Source: Pseudomonas songnenensis (GTDB taxonomy: Bacteria > Pseudomonadota > Gammaproteobacteria > Pseudomonadales > Pseudomonadaceae). From it: a stretch of 55,143 bases of DNA. The stretch is taken from assembly GCF_003696315.1 (NCBI RefSeq), contig NZ_RFFN01000010.1:84487-139629 (forward strand), in the 5' to 3' direction. Of this stretch, positions 9,807-17,827 are shown one piece after another. Positions within the stretch are counted from its first letter, which is position 1. Every line of letters starts with the position of its first letter. Under the pieces are notes generated by a model that was not told the origin of the DNA, searched no databases, and worked only from the letters and a program-made list of their open reading frames with translations. The translations under genes and the position numbers were made by a program.

Positions 9807-9858
9807 GGCGGCAACCGGGCAGGCGAGCGGGGCGGGCATTGTAGCCGCTGACGGTTGC

Positions 9859-10779
9859 TCAGCCGAGCCCGTGGCGCTGCCAGGCCGAGTGGGCGCTGAC
9901 ATGCAAGGTCGCGTGGCGGCGGGCGAGCAGGGCGCGGTCCTTGTCGTAGCCACCGCCGATCAGCCCCACCACCGGGATGTCGCGGCCCAGGCAGTGATCG
10001 AGCACCGCGCTGTCGCGCGCTGCGAGCCCGGCGTCGGTCAGCGAGAGCAGGCCCAGGGCGTCGTCGCGGTGGACGTCGACGCCGGCGTCATAGAGCACCA
10101 GGTCCGGCTGGTAGATCGGCAGCAGGTAGTTCAGGGTGTCGTGCACCACCCTGAGGTAGGCCTCGTCGCCCATGCCCGGCGGCAGCGGGATGTCCCAGTC
10201 GCTGTGGGCCTTGCGGGTGGGGAAGTTCTTCTCGCAGTGCAGCGAGACGGTCACCGCATCCGGCACGTTCTCCAGGATGCGCGCGGTGCCGTCGCCCTGA
10301 TGCACGTCGCAGTCGAAGACCAGCACGCGGCCGACACGCCCGCTTTCCAGCAGATACAGCGCGATCACCGCCAGATCGTTGAAGATGCAGAAACCCGAGG
10401 CGTGGTCGCGGTGGGCGTGGTGCGTGCCACCCGCCAGATGGCAGGCCAGGCCGTGCTGCAGGGCCTGTTCAGCCGCCAGCAGCGAGCCGCCTACCGCCCG
10501 CACGGTGCGCTGCGCCAGCTCCGGGCTCCAGGGCAGGCCGAGGCGGCGCAGCTCGTCGCGGCCCATCTCGCCGCTGCAGTAGCGCCGGACGTAGTCAGGA
10601 TCGTGTGCCAGCGCCAGAATGTCGTGGCTGCACAGCTCGGGGCGCAATAGCGTTGCGTCTGTGGTCAAACCCAGTGTGACCAGATGGTCGCGCAGCAGAC
10701 GGAACTTCTCCATGGGGAAGCGATGGCCCGGCGGCAGGGGCGGGCTGTAATCATCGTGGAAAATCAGGGGAAGCGACAT
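9859..10779 (-). CDS. Histone deacetylase-superfamily (HDAC11/AcuC-like) hydrolase
   Basis: 306 residues. The zinc deacetylase core is complete: catalytic His pair in GGTHHAHRDHASGF, FCIFND, metal ligands in DCDVHQGDG and DAGVDVH, and GGGYDKD with the Tyr. The compact length fits bacterial class IV-like members, which remove acetyl groups from small amides or from protein lysines. The substrate cannot be told. It leads a likely three-gene minus-strand set with the flavoprotein and the GHKL ATPase, and is divergent from a GNAT acetyltransferase gene. A 10-base palindrome CCACGCGTGG lies at 10783-10792 between the two. Confidence 0.88.
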   Translation of the reverse strand: MSLPLIFHDDYSPPLPPGHRFPMEKFRLLRDHLVTLGLTTDATLLRPELCSHDILALAHDPDYVRRYCSGEMGRDELRRLGLPWSPELAQRTVRAVGGSLLAAEQALQHGLACHLAGGTHHAHRDHASGFCIFNDLAVIALYLLESGRVGRVLVFDCDVHQGDGTARILENVPDAVTVSLHCEKNFPTRKAHSDWDIPLPPGMGDEAYLRVVHDTLNYLLPIYQPDLVLYDAGVDVHRDDALGLLSLTDAGLAARDSAVLDHCLGRDIPVVGLIGGGYDKDRALLARRHATLHVSAHSAWQRHGLG

Positions 10780-10851
10780 GAACCACGCGTGGTCGATGGA
10801 TGTGCGCCGCAGTATGCAGGCTGGCCCTCGGCGCGCTCAAGGGAGCAGGGA

Positions 10852-11406
10852 TTGGTCGAACGAATCGCACTGGAAACCTCGCGGCTACGTTTGCGCAACT
10901 GGCACGACGAGGACCTCGAGCCCCTGGCACGGATGTGTGCCGACCCGGAAGTGATGCGCTATTGCTCGGCGCTGATGTCGCGTGACGACTGTGCGGCGCT
11001 GATGGTGCGCAGTCGCTTGCACTTCGTGCGTCACCGCTTCGGCCTGTGGGCGCTGGAGCGCAAGGACAGCAAGGCGTTCATCGGTTACTGCGGGCTCGCC
11101 TCGTGTTCCTTGCCTTCGCCGACGCCCGCGCTCGAGCTGCTCTGGGCCGTGGCCTGCGATCAGTGGGGGCAGGGTCTGGTCCATGAGGCCGCGCAAGCTG
11201 TACTTGACTGCGCCTTTGGCGAGCTCGGCCTGCCCGAGGTGGTCGCCTGTGCGGCGCAGATCAACGAGCCGGCCACGCAGCTGCTGGAAGGGCTCGGCAT
11301 GCGCGCGGAGCACGCAAGCTCGTTCGGCCATCCCGATCTGGCGCCTGAACACCCTCTGCATTTGCAGGTGCTCTACCGCCTGCAGCGGGGCGATTGGCGA
11401 CAATAA
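10852..11406 (+). CDS. GNAT family N-acetyltransferase, RimJ/RimL-like
   Basis: 184 residues if translation begins at the TTG at 10852, which follows GGGAGCAGGGA; a longer frame back to 10684 overlaps the divergent gene's coding region and is unlikely. LETSRLRLRNWHDEDLEPLARMCADPEVMRYC is the standard start of RimJ/L-like acetyltransferases. WAVACDQWGQGLVHEAAQAVLDCAF is the acetyl-CoA loop region (Q/RxxGxG/A variant), and INEPATQLLEGLGM the closing strand. It transfers acetyl from acetyl-CoA to an unknown amine. The unusual start codon is inferred. Confidence 0.8.
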   Translation: MVERIALETSRLRLRNWHDEDLEPLARMCADPEVMRYCSALMSRDDCAALMVRSRLHFVRHRFGLWALERKDSKAFIGYCGLASCSLPSPTPALELLWAVACDQWGQGLVHEAAQAVLDCAFGELGLPEVVACAAQINEPATQLLEGLGMRAEHASSFGHPDLAPEHPLHLQVLYRLQRGDWRQ

Positions 11407-11480
11407 GCACTGTTGCTGGAGCGATTTCGGCGAAATCCGTAACATGGCGCGCCTGCATGCCCCCTAACAAGGAAGCCGAC

Positions 11481-12350
11481 ATGACTCAGATACTCGACGG
11501 GCTGGTCAACCTGCTGACCCTGGAACGCATCGAGGAAAACCTCTTCCGCGGTGCCAGCCAGGATCTCGGCTTTCCCCAGCTGTTCGGCGGCCAGGTCCTC
11601 GGCCAGGTGATCTCCGCTGCCAGCCAGACGGTGACGCCGGAGCGCCATGTGCATTCGCTGCACGGCTATTTCCTGCGTCCTGGCGACTCGCACCAGCCGG
11701 TGGTGTACGACGTCGATCGGGTGCGCGATGGCGGCAGCTTCACCACGCGCCGGGTCAGCGCGATCCAGAAGGGGCAGACCATCTTCACCGGCATCGCCTC
11801 GTTCCAGGCCGGGGAGAGCGGCTACGAGCACCAGTTGCCGATGCCGGACGTGGTTGGGCCGGACGACCTGCCCAACGAGTGGGAGCTGCTGCACAAGCTG
11901 TCGCCGATGGTGCCCGAGCGGGTGATGGAAAAGCTGCGTCGGCCCAAGCCCATCGAGATCCGCCCGGTGACCCTGGTCGATCCGGCCAATCCGCAGCCGA
12001 TCGAGCCGGTGCGCCACCTGTGGTTCCGCGCTGACGGCTCGCTGCCCGACAGCCCTGCGCTGCACAAGTACCTGCTGGCCTACGCCTCGGACTTCAGCTT
12101 TATCGGCACCGCGCTGCAGCCCCATGGCGTCAGTTCGTGGAGCAAGTTCATTCAGCTGGCCAGCCTCGATCACGCCATCTGGTTCCACCGCGAGGTGAAG
12201 ATGGACGACTGGCTGCTGTACTCCATCGACAGCCCCTGGGCCGGCAATGCGCGCGGCTTCGCCCGTGGCAGCATCTTCAACCGCCAGGGCCAGCTGGTCG
12301 CCTCGGTGGCGCAGGAAGGCCTGATCCGCGTGCGCGAGGACTGGATGTGA
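11481..12350 (+). CDS. tesB: Acyl-CoA thioesterase II
   Basis: 289 residues, the usual TesB length; the ATG at 11481 has AAGGA upstream. The double hot-dog fold is evident from LFGGQVLGQVISAASQTV and HSLHGYFLRPGD in the first half and ASLDHAIWFHREVKMDDWLLYSIDSPWA in the second, with the Asp of LDHAIWFH. It hydrolyses medium- and long-chain acyl-CoA to free fatty acid and CoA in the cytoplasm. The stop codon overlaps the start of the HAD gene, so the two are translationally coupled. Confidence 0.95.
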   Translation: MTQILDGLVNLLTLERIEENLFRGASQDLGFPQLFGGQVLGQVISAASQTVTPERHVHSLHGYFLRPGDSHQPVVYDVDRVRDGGSFTTRRVSAIQKGQTIFTGIASFQAGESGYEHQLPMPDVVGPDDLPNEWELLHKLSPMVPERVMEKLRRPKPIEIRPVTLVDPANPQPIEPVRHLWFRADGSLPDSPALHKYLLAYASDFSFIGTALQPHGVSSWSKFIQLASLDHAIWFHREVKMDDWLLYSIDSPWAGNARGFARGSIFNRQGQLVASVAQEGLIRVREDWM

Positions 12351-12949
12351 GGATCGCCGAGGTGCGGCACTGGGTGTTCGACATGGACGGCACCCTGACC
12401 ATCGCCGTGCACGATTTCGCCGCGATCCGCCGTGCGCTGGAGATCCCCGAGGAAGACGACATCCTCCATCATCTGGCGGCGCTGCCGGCCGAGGAAGCGG
12501 CGGCCAAGCACGCCTGGTTGCTCGAACACGAGCGTGAACTGGCCTATGCCGCACGCCCGGCAGAAGGCGCCCGCGAGCTGTTGCACACGCTGCGCGAGCG
12601 TGGCTGCCGGCTTGGCGTGCTCACGCGCAACGCCCACGAGCTGGCGAAGGTGACCCTGGATGCGGTCGGCATGGGCGACTGCTTTCTGCCTGAGGACATT
12701 CTCGGTCGCGACGAAGCGCCGCCCAAGCCGCATCCGGGCGGACTGCTGCATTTGGCGCAGCGTTGGGGCGTGGCCCCGGCGGCGATGCTGATGGTCGGCG
12801 ACTACCGCTTCGATCTGGAATGCGCCAGGGCAGCGGGCGCGCGCGGTGTGCTGGTGAACGTGCCGCACAACGAATGGCCGGAGCTGACCGATCTGTACGC
12901 GCGGGATTGCCGGGTTCTGCACGGGCTGCTGTCTTCGGGCGAGGCTTGA
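12347..12949 (+). CDS. HAD-superfamily hydrolase (phosphoglycolate phosphatase-like)
   Basis: 200 residues from the GTG at 12347, which overlaps the tesB stop (GTGA) and has GAGGA seven bases upstream. Motif I is FDMDGTL, motif II VLTRNA, motif III Lys in PPKPHPGG and motif IV MVGDYRFDLECARAAG. A helical cap lies between motifs I and II. It should be a Mg-dependent phosphatase of small phosphate esters; the substrate is unknown. The in-frame ATG inside motif I cannot be the start. Confidence 0.88.
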   Translation: MRIAEVRHWVFDMDGTLTIAVHDFAAIRRALEIPEEDDILHHLAALPAEEAAAKHAWLLEHERELAYAARPAEGARELLHTLRERGCRLGVLTRNAHELAKVTLDAVGMGDCFLPEDILGRDEAPPKPHPGGLLHLAQRWGVAPAAMLMVGDYRFDLECARAAGARGVLVNVPHNEWPELTDLYARDCRVLHGLLSSGEA

Positions 12950-13054
12950 ACGCGGCACTGCGGATGATGACGACACGCGTCGGCGCCCTTCGTACCCACC
13001 CGGCCGTAAACCATAACGAGCCCGCAGGAGTGACCTGACCCGAGCCTGCCGTCC

Positions 13055-13912
13055 CTACAGCCGCGCGGCCTTGAAGGTGTCGCAGCGTGTCGGGTCACCG
13101 TGCTCGAAGCCATCGCGGAACCAGCGCACCCGCTGCGCCGAGGTGCCGTGGGTGAAGGCATCCGGCACCACGCGGCCCTGGCTGCGCTTCTGCAGGTTGT
13201 CATCACCGATGGCGTTGGCGGCGTTCAGTGCCTCTTCCAGGTCGCCTTCCTCCAGCCAGTCATGACGCTGCTGCGCGTGATAGGCCCAGACACCGGCGAA
13301 GCAGTCGGCCTGCAGTTCCTGGCGCACCAGCAGACCGTTGTCGCCTTCCATCTTCGCACCGCGCTGGCGGGCGGCCTGCATCTGCTGCGAAACGCCGAGC
13401 AGGGTCTGCACGTGGTGGCCGACTTCATGGGCGATGACGTACGCCTGGGCGAAGTCACCGGAGGCTGAGAAGCGCTGGGCCATTTCGTCGAAGAACTGCA
13501 GATCGAGGTAGACCTGCTGGTCGCCCGGGCAATAGAACGGGCCCACCGCCGAACTGGCGAAGCCGCAGGCTGAATTCACGCCGCCGCGAAACAGCACCAG
13601 GGTCGGGTCGCGGTACTGCGCGCCGTGCTGCTGGAACAGGGCCCGCCAGGTGTCTTCGGTGTCGCCGAGAATGGCCCGGACGAACTCGGTCTGCGGGTCA
13701 TCGCCGGCTGGCCGCTGGCTCTGCTGGGTAACTGCAGGCCCACCCTGGTTGGCCAGTTGGCCGAGAATCTGCAGCGGGTCCTGGCCGGAGAGCAGGCCGA
13801 TGATCACAACGATGGCAATGCCGCCCAGGCCCAGGCCGCCGCCGAGACGCATGCCGCTGCGGCCTCGGGCGTCCACTACGTTGTCGCTGCGTCGGGCGCG
13901 ATTCCAGCGCAT
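13055..13912 (-). CDS. YpfJ-type neutral zinc metallopeptidase
   Basis: 285 residues; ATG at 13912 with AGAGGGG upstream. A cytoplasmic basic N-terminus (MRWNRARRSDNVVDARG) precedes one membrane helix (GIAIVVIIGLLSG), then a periplasmic domain. The active site is VIAHEVGHHVQ (HExxH) with a downstream Glu in ELQADCFAGVWA. The Asn/Ala-rich NAANAIGDDNLQ and HGTSAQRVRWF are diagnostic for the YpfJ/zinc-peptidase family. Its substrates are unknown in the family. Confidence 0.92.
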   Translation of the reverse strand: MRWNRARRSDNVVDARGRSGMRLGGGLGLGGIAIVVIIGLLSGQDPLQILGQLANQGGPAVTQQSQRPAGDDPQTEFVRAILGDTEDTWRALFQQHGAQYRDPTLVLFRGGVNSACGFASSAVGPFYCPGDQQVYLDLQFFDEMAQRFSASGDFAQAYVIAHEVGHHVQTLLGVSQQMQAARQRGAKMEGDNGLLVRQELQADCFAGVWAYHAQQRHDWLEEGDLEEALNAANAIGDDNLQKRSQGRVVPDAFTHGTSAQRVRWFRDGFEHGDPTRCDTFKAARL

Positions 13913-14028
13913 GAGTTGCCCCTCTGAACGGTTCACGGGTTGAGTACGCAGCGCCGAAGCGGCCGCTGCTCCCGTTAAGACCCGTTCAGCGCGAAAAAGC
14001 TGCAACAGCAGCCACGTTGAATCGCTGG

Positions 14029-14463
14029 CTAGTTGCCGGGGTACTCGGAAAGCACACGTTCCTTGCCCTGCCTGCTGACGCCGATGACCTTGAAGGCATC
14101 CTTGCGCTCGCCCATCTCCATGCCGGGTGAGCCGACCGGCATGCCCGGCACCGCAGCGCCGATCAGGTCCGGCTGTGCGCGCAGCTTGAGGATGTCGGCG
14201 GCCGGCACATGGCCCTCGACGAACTTGCCGTCGATCACGCCGGTGTGACAGGAGCCGAGGCGATGCGGAACACGGTGCTCCATCTTTACCGAGGTCATGT
14301 CGTTGACCACGTGGTCGGTCACCGTGAAGCCGTTGGCTTCCAGGTGGTCGATCCAGGCTTCGCAGCAGCCGCAGTTGGGGTCGCGGTAGACGTCGATCGC
14401 GATGGGCTCGGCCGCCTGGGCAAAGCCGGCGAACAGGACGGGCAGCAGCAGAAGGCGGCGCAT
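14029..14463 (-). CDS. Secreted DUF411 metal-binding protein (copper-linked family)
   Basis: 144 residues; ATG at 14463 with GGAGT upstream. The signal peptide MRRLLLLPVLFAGFAQAAEP is typical. The mature protein has DVYRDPNCGCCEAW, a thioredoxin-like CxCC site, and later VPHRLGSCHTGVIDGKFVEGHVPA, the conserved DUF411 core. Members are usually found near copper resistance genes and are thought to bind copper in the periplasm. No copper genes are visible next to it here. Confidence 0.88.
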   Translation of the reverse strand: MRRLLLLPVLFAGFAQAAEPIAIDVYRDPNCGCCEAWIDHLEANGFTVTDHVVNDMTSVKMEHRVPHRLGSCHTGVIDGKFVEGHVPAADILKLRAQPDLIGAAVPGMPVGSPGMEMGERKDAFKVIGVSRQGKERVLSEYPGN

Positions 14464-14580
14464 AGGATTACTCCGACAGGCGAGGTGTGCAGCATAGCGC
14501 TCGTCCGGCGGCCGGGCCGCAATTCCTGCGTGCCACATGTTTCAGCGTTTGCAGGTTCCGACGGTCGGCGCCGGACGGCA

Positions 14581-15324
14581 TCAGCCGGCTTTGCGCAGCG
14601 TGGTCAGGCTGCCGGTGCCCATTGGATGGCAGCGCTGATCGACCGAATCGTGGAGAAAGGCCGCAAGCTTGCGCTGGTCGAGAATGTCGATGCGCCGGCT
14701 CTGCATGCTGATCAGTCCGGCATCGGACAGGCGATGCAGGATGCGCGACAGCGTCTCCGGTTGGATGCCCAGCTTGGACGCGATCAGCCGCTTGGGTATG
14801 TCCAGCTCGACCACGCCGCTGTTGCCCTTCTGCCGAAGCATGAGGAAGCGCGCAACGCGATGGTTGGCGCTGGACGTGGCCAGGTTGTCGATGTCTTCCA
14901 GGCGCTGGTTGAGCCGCTCGCTCAGCCGGGCGAGCAGCGCCGGCGCCAGTCGTGGGTAGCGCTCGAGCAGGTTGCGGTAGCTGGCGTTGTGTATCTGGAT
15001 CACCAGCGAGTCGCGCAGTGCTGTGGCGGTGAGCAGATGGCTCGGCCGCCTGTCGTACAGCAGCGTCTCGCCCAGTGCGCCACCGGGACGCACGATGCCG
15101 AGGACATGCTCGTTGCCGTCGCTGCTATGGCGGTGCAGCTTGAGCTGGCCGTGGACAAGGATGAAGAAGTTCTGGGCGCTGTCGCCCTGGTAATAAAGGG
15201 TCTGGCCGGCTTGCAGTCGTCTGCTGCAGGTTGCCTGTTCAAGCTCGTCGAGCGCCGATTCGGGCAGCCCGTTGAACAGCGGATGGTTGCGAAGCACGGC
15301 CAGGTGTGTGGACTGTTTGGACAT
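14581..15324 (-). CDS. Crp/Fnr family regulator, Dnr-type (paralogue 1)
   Basis: 247 residues from the ATG at 15324. A cyclic-nucleotide-binding-like beta roll (ALDELEQATCSRRLQAGQTLYYQGD...LKLHRH) is followed by a long dimer helix and a winged helix-turn-helix (IPKRLIASKLGIQPETLSRILHRL). The ETLSR recognition helix predicts TTGAT-N4-ATCAA targets. It lacks the N-terminal cysteine cluster of oxygen-sensing Fnr/Anr and so belongs with Dnr/Nnr-type factors that respond to nitrogen oxides. P. stutzeri is known to have several, one (dnrE) linked to narXL. Which of the two copies here is dnrE cannot be settled from sequence alone. Confidence 0.85.
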   Translation of the reverse strand: MSKQSTHLAVLRNHPLFNGLPESALDELEQATCSRRLQAGQTLYYQGDSAQNFFILVHGQLKLHRHSSDGNEHVLGIVRPGGALGETLLYDRRPSHLLTATALRDSLVIQIHNASYRNLLERYPRLAPALLARLSERLNQRLEDIDNLATSSANHRVARFLMLRQKGNSGVVELDIPKRLIASKLGIQPETLSRILHRLSDAGLISMQSRRIDILDQRKLAAFLHDSVDQRCHPMGTGSLTTLRKAG

Positions 15325-15536
15325 GATCAGTTACCTCCGCGGTCGGATGGTAGTAAGTGGCCGGTAGCCGGCCGATCCTGCCGATGGGGTATCGCCTTCG
15401 TAGGAGGTAGAAGCGATTGCCGGTGAGCCGGTCGAGCGTCACAGCGCATCGCTGGCGGCTGGCCGGGCGAACCAAGTGCGTTTGAAACAGTCTCTGACCT
15501 ACCGGGATACCGAGTCGCACATCAGGAGAGTTTTCG

Positions 15537-16076
15537 ATGCGTTTTGCCCGTTTCGTTCTGCTTGCGCAGGCGCTGGTCATGGCCTGCCTGAGCCTCGCCT
15601 ACTGGCTTTGGCCCTACGAGATGGCCAATCTGAACGGCATGCTGCTGATGGAGAGCGCCTCGGTCAGTCATATGCGGGTCTACTACGGCGGGCTGCAGCT
15701 GGGCCTGGCGCTGTTCCTGCTGTGGGCTGCGCGTGAACCGGAGCGCGCGCGACCGGCGTTGATGATGTTGATGATCACCATGGCGGCACTGGTGCTGGGC
15801 AGGCTGGTGTCGCTTTGGCTGGACGGCGGTGCGCTGGTCGGCTTCGATCTGGCCTCGCTGATCTACCGTGTGCTGGCGGCGTTGCTCGCCGGGTTTGCCT
15901 GGCACGTCATTCGCGAGCGCCCGGAGCCCGAGCCGCAACGCATGGCGCCCGCCACCCGCAGGCTGGTCAGCGAGCCGCCGCAACCGTTCAAGCTCGGCGA
16001 TGGCCCGCCGCCAGTCGAGCCGTCTCCGGCGGAAGCGGCGCCACAGCCGTTCCGGCGTGGCGATCCTGCCGCCTAG
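15537..16076 (+). CDS. Small four-helix membrane protein (DUF4345-like)
   Basis: 179 residues; ATG at 15537 with CAGGAGAG upstream. Four hydrophobic helices span about residues 5-25, 45-65, 72-95 and 105-122 (MRVYYGGLQLGLALFLLWAA between the first two is characteristic). A Pro-rich cytoplasmic or periplasmic tail of about 55 residues ends in PFRRGDPAA. There are no catalytic motifs. It is divergent from the first Crp/Fnr gene and converges on the second with only four bases between stops, so it sits enclosed by the two regulators. The function is unknown. Confidence 0.7.
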   Translation: MRFARFVLLAQALVMACLSLAYWLWPYEMANLNGMLLMESASVSHMRVYYGGLQLGLALFLLWAAREPERARPALMMLMITMAALVLGRLVSLWLDGGALVGFDLASLIYRVLAALLAGFAWHVIRERPEPEPQRMAPATRRLVSEPPQPFKLGDGPPPVEPSPAEAAPQPFRRGDPAA

Positions 16077-16080
16077 GCAT

Positions 16081-16770
16081 TCAGGCCGCTGCTTCGAGGT
16101 AGGCCGAGAGGCTGTGCTGATCGAGGATTTCGATGCGCCGGCGCTGCACCGCGATCAGCCCGGCATCGGTCAGGCGATGCAGGATGCGTGACAGCGTCTC
16201 CGGCTGGATACCCAGTTGTGAAGCGATCAGGCGCTTGGGCAGGTCCAGGTCGATCACACCGCTGCGCGCGGCCTGCAGTTCCTGGAACAGATAACGCACG
16301 ACGCGCTGACAGACGTTCGATGAAGTCAGGTTATCGATCTGGTGCAGGCGCTGATTGAGGCGTGCGCTGAGGCTGCTGAGCAGCTGCATGCACAGCTGCG
16401 GCTGGGTCTCCAGCAGGCGCAGGTAATGACTGTTCTGCACGTTGAGCACCAGGCTTTCCTTGAGCGTGGTGGCGCTCAGCGGATGCTCGGGGAGCTTGTT
16501 GAACAGCATCGCCTCGGCGAAGGCCTCGCCGGGACGGACCACCTCGATGACCTTCTCCTGGCCATCGCAGGTGACCCGGTGCAGCTTGACCTGCCCATTG
16601 ATCAGCACGTGAAAGTGCTCGGCGGCATCGCCCTGATGGAACAGCGTGCAACCCGCTGGCAGGCGCTTCACCGTGGTATGCGCCGCAATATCCTGCAGCG
16701 CCGCTTCTGCCAGCCCGCTGAACAGATGATGACGACGCAAGGTATTCAGCACTGCAGAGCCCGTCAGCAT
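16081..16770 (-). CDS. Crp/Fnr family regulator, Dnr-type (paralogue 2, dnrE candidate)
   Basis: 229 residues; ATG at 16770 with GGGAGGGG upstream. The architecture matches paralogue 1: a sensory beta roll (LPAGCTLFHQGDAAEHFHVLINGQVKLHR), dimer helix, and HTH LPKRLIASQLGIQPETLSRILHRL. The HTH is nearly identical to that of paralogue 1, so both should read the same DNA sites. The iron-sulfur cysteine spacing of Fnr is absent. Its promoter region has NarL heptamers, fitting the published nitrate control of dnrE, so this copy is the better dnrE candidate (inference). Confidence 0.86.
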   Translation of the reverse strand: MLTGSAVLNTLRRHHLFSGLAEAALQDIAAHTTVKRLPAGCTLFHQGDAAEHFHVLINGQVKLHRVTCDGQEKVIEVVRPGEAFAEAMLFNKLPEHPLSATTLKESLVLNVQNSHYLRLLETQPQLCMQLLSSLSARLNQRLHQIDNLTSSNVCQRVVRYLFQELQAARSGVIDLDLPKRLIASQLGIQPETLSRILHRLTDAGLIAVQRRRIEILDQHSLSAYLEAAA

Positions 16771-16773
16771 GGC

Positions 16774-16864
16774 TACCCCTCCCTTAGATGGAGGGCATGC
16801 TAGGTTGCACAGTGCCGCTATCCCATTTCCCCTAAGCCATACCTCTTTCTGAGCAGGAGAGGTA
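16774..16864. promoter_or_regulatory. NarL heptamers before the second Crp/Fnr gene
   Basis: Three matches to TACYYMT occur in the 102-base gap: TACCCCT (16774-16780), TACCTCT (16840-16846) and its inverse AGAGGTA (16858-16864). The last two form a 7-11-7 inverted pair rather than the usual 7-2-7. The gap contains no FNR-type box. Confidence 0.5.
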
Positions 16865-16872
16865 GTCGACCC

Positions 16873-17658
16873 TCAGCGCGCGCTGCCAGCCAGGCGCTCG
16901 TAGTCCAGGGTCAGCTGCTCGATCTTGCGCAGCAGCGAATCACTGGTGGTGACGATCACGGTCGGCACGAAGCGGGAGTCATCCGCCAGGCTGAATCCCG
17001 CGCGGGCGAAACGCCACTGGGTGTCGATCTGCTCGAGCTGGCGGCTGATCTGCTCGGTGTTCTGCGGCGCTTTCTGCAGTTCTTCCAGGCCGCGTTCGAA
17101 CTCGGCCACCGCAGCGTCGAAGTCGCCGCGCAGGCGTTGCTCCGGCAGCTTCCAGCTCATGGCCAGGTAGAGCATGGCAATGCGTTGGCTGAGCATGCGC
17201 TGGCGGCCGCTGCGATTGACCAGGCGTGCGGCCTGATTGCCGCTATGACGCTCGATTTCCTGGACCAGGGCTTCGCTCTGGCCGAGAAAGCGCTCGGCCA
17301 GGCGCAGCAGCTCGGCGGACTGTGCGCGATCCGGTCGGGTCAGCGCGATCTGCCGGTACTGACCCCAGGTCTGGTTTGCCTCGTTGAGCGCCTTGCGGAT
17401 GCTTTCGCTGGGGGCGTAATCGTTGAGCAGCTGCGCATTCTCTTCGATGCTGGCAATGCTGCTGTCGAGCTGTGTCCCGGCAAGATCGACCCGGGTATCG
17501 GTGCCGATCATCAGGTAGTTCTTGGCGATGCGCTGGCTGAGCATGCGTTGCATGCCGGCGCGGTTGACGGCCTCCGCGTCACTGATGGCGGCCTGGCAGG
17601 ACAGGCTGCCGGCCAGCAGGCCCAGCAGCAGTGAGGTGGGTAGCAGGAATCTGAACAT
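16873..17658 (-). CDS. Periplasmic PilJ/NarX-type sensor-domain protein with two P-box-like motifs
   Basis: 261 residues with a signal peptide (about 1-24) and no later membrane helix, so it should be exported. It is a PilJ N-terminal-type helical domain repeated twice. VNRAGMQRMLSQRIAKNYL (31-49) and VNRSGRQRMLSQRIAMLYL (148-166) resemble each other and the nitrate-binding P-box of NarX (here [15 protein letters not shown]). It has no kinase or chemotaxis output domain. Located right after narL and with its own FNR-like box, it may bind nitrate or nitrite in the periplasm or modulate NarX; this is inference. The family function is not established. Confidence 0.78.
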   Translation of the reverse strand: MFRFLLPTSLLLGLLAGSLSCQAAISDAEAVNRAGMQRMLSQRIAKNYLMIGTDTRVDLAGTQLDSSIASIEENAQLLNDYAPSESIRKALNEANQTWGQYRQIALTRPDRAQSAELLRLAERFLGQSEALVQEIERHSGNQAARLVNRSGRQRMLSQRIAMLYLAMSWKLPEQRLRGDFDAAVAEFERGLEELQKAPQNTEQISRQLEQIDTQWRFARAGFSLADDSRFVPTVIVTTSDSLLRKIEQLTLDYERLAGSAR

Positions 17659-17748
17659 GGGCGCTCCTTACGTCCGGGCGGGGCGCGATGCTGACTGGGT
17701 AGTCAGCTCGGCGAGGACGAGACGATAGAGCGCTTGACTGCGATGGCA

Positions 17749-17762
17749 TTGATGATCGTCAA
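17749..17762. promoter_or_regulatory. FNR/ANR/DNR-like box before the PilJ-domain gene
   Basis: TTGAT-GATC-GTCAA matches TTGAT-N4-ATCAA with one mismatch. Its centre is about 97 bases before the start codon at 17658, nearly the same distance as the narK box. A TATCGT-like -10 on the minus strand lies at about 17721-17727. The rest of the 169-base gap to narL shows nothing else. Confidence 0.6.
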
Positions 17763-17827
17763 GGGCGTGCCGGCGTCGCTGCGGGTTGGGTGTTGGCGCA
17801 CAGAAACCGCCGGCGGTGGTGCTGTGG

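Noticed and set aside
16840..16864. Inverted repeat read as a terminator of the PilJ-domain gene
   Set aside because: Arms of seven bases with an 11-base loop and no T run; the arms match the NarL heptamer better. A terminator role is not excluded.
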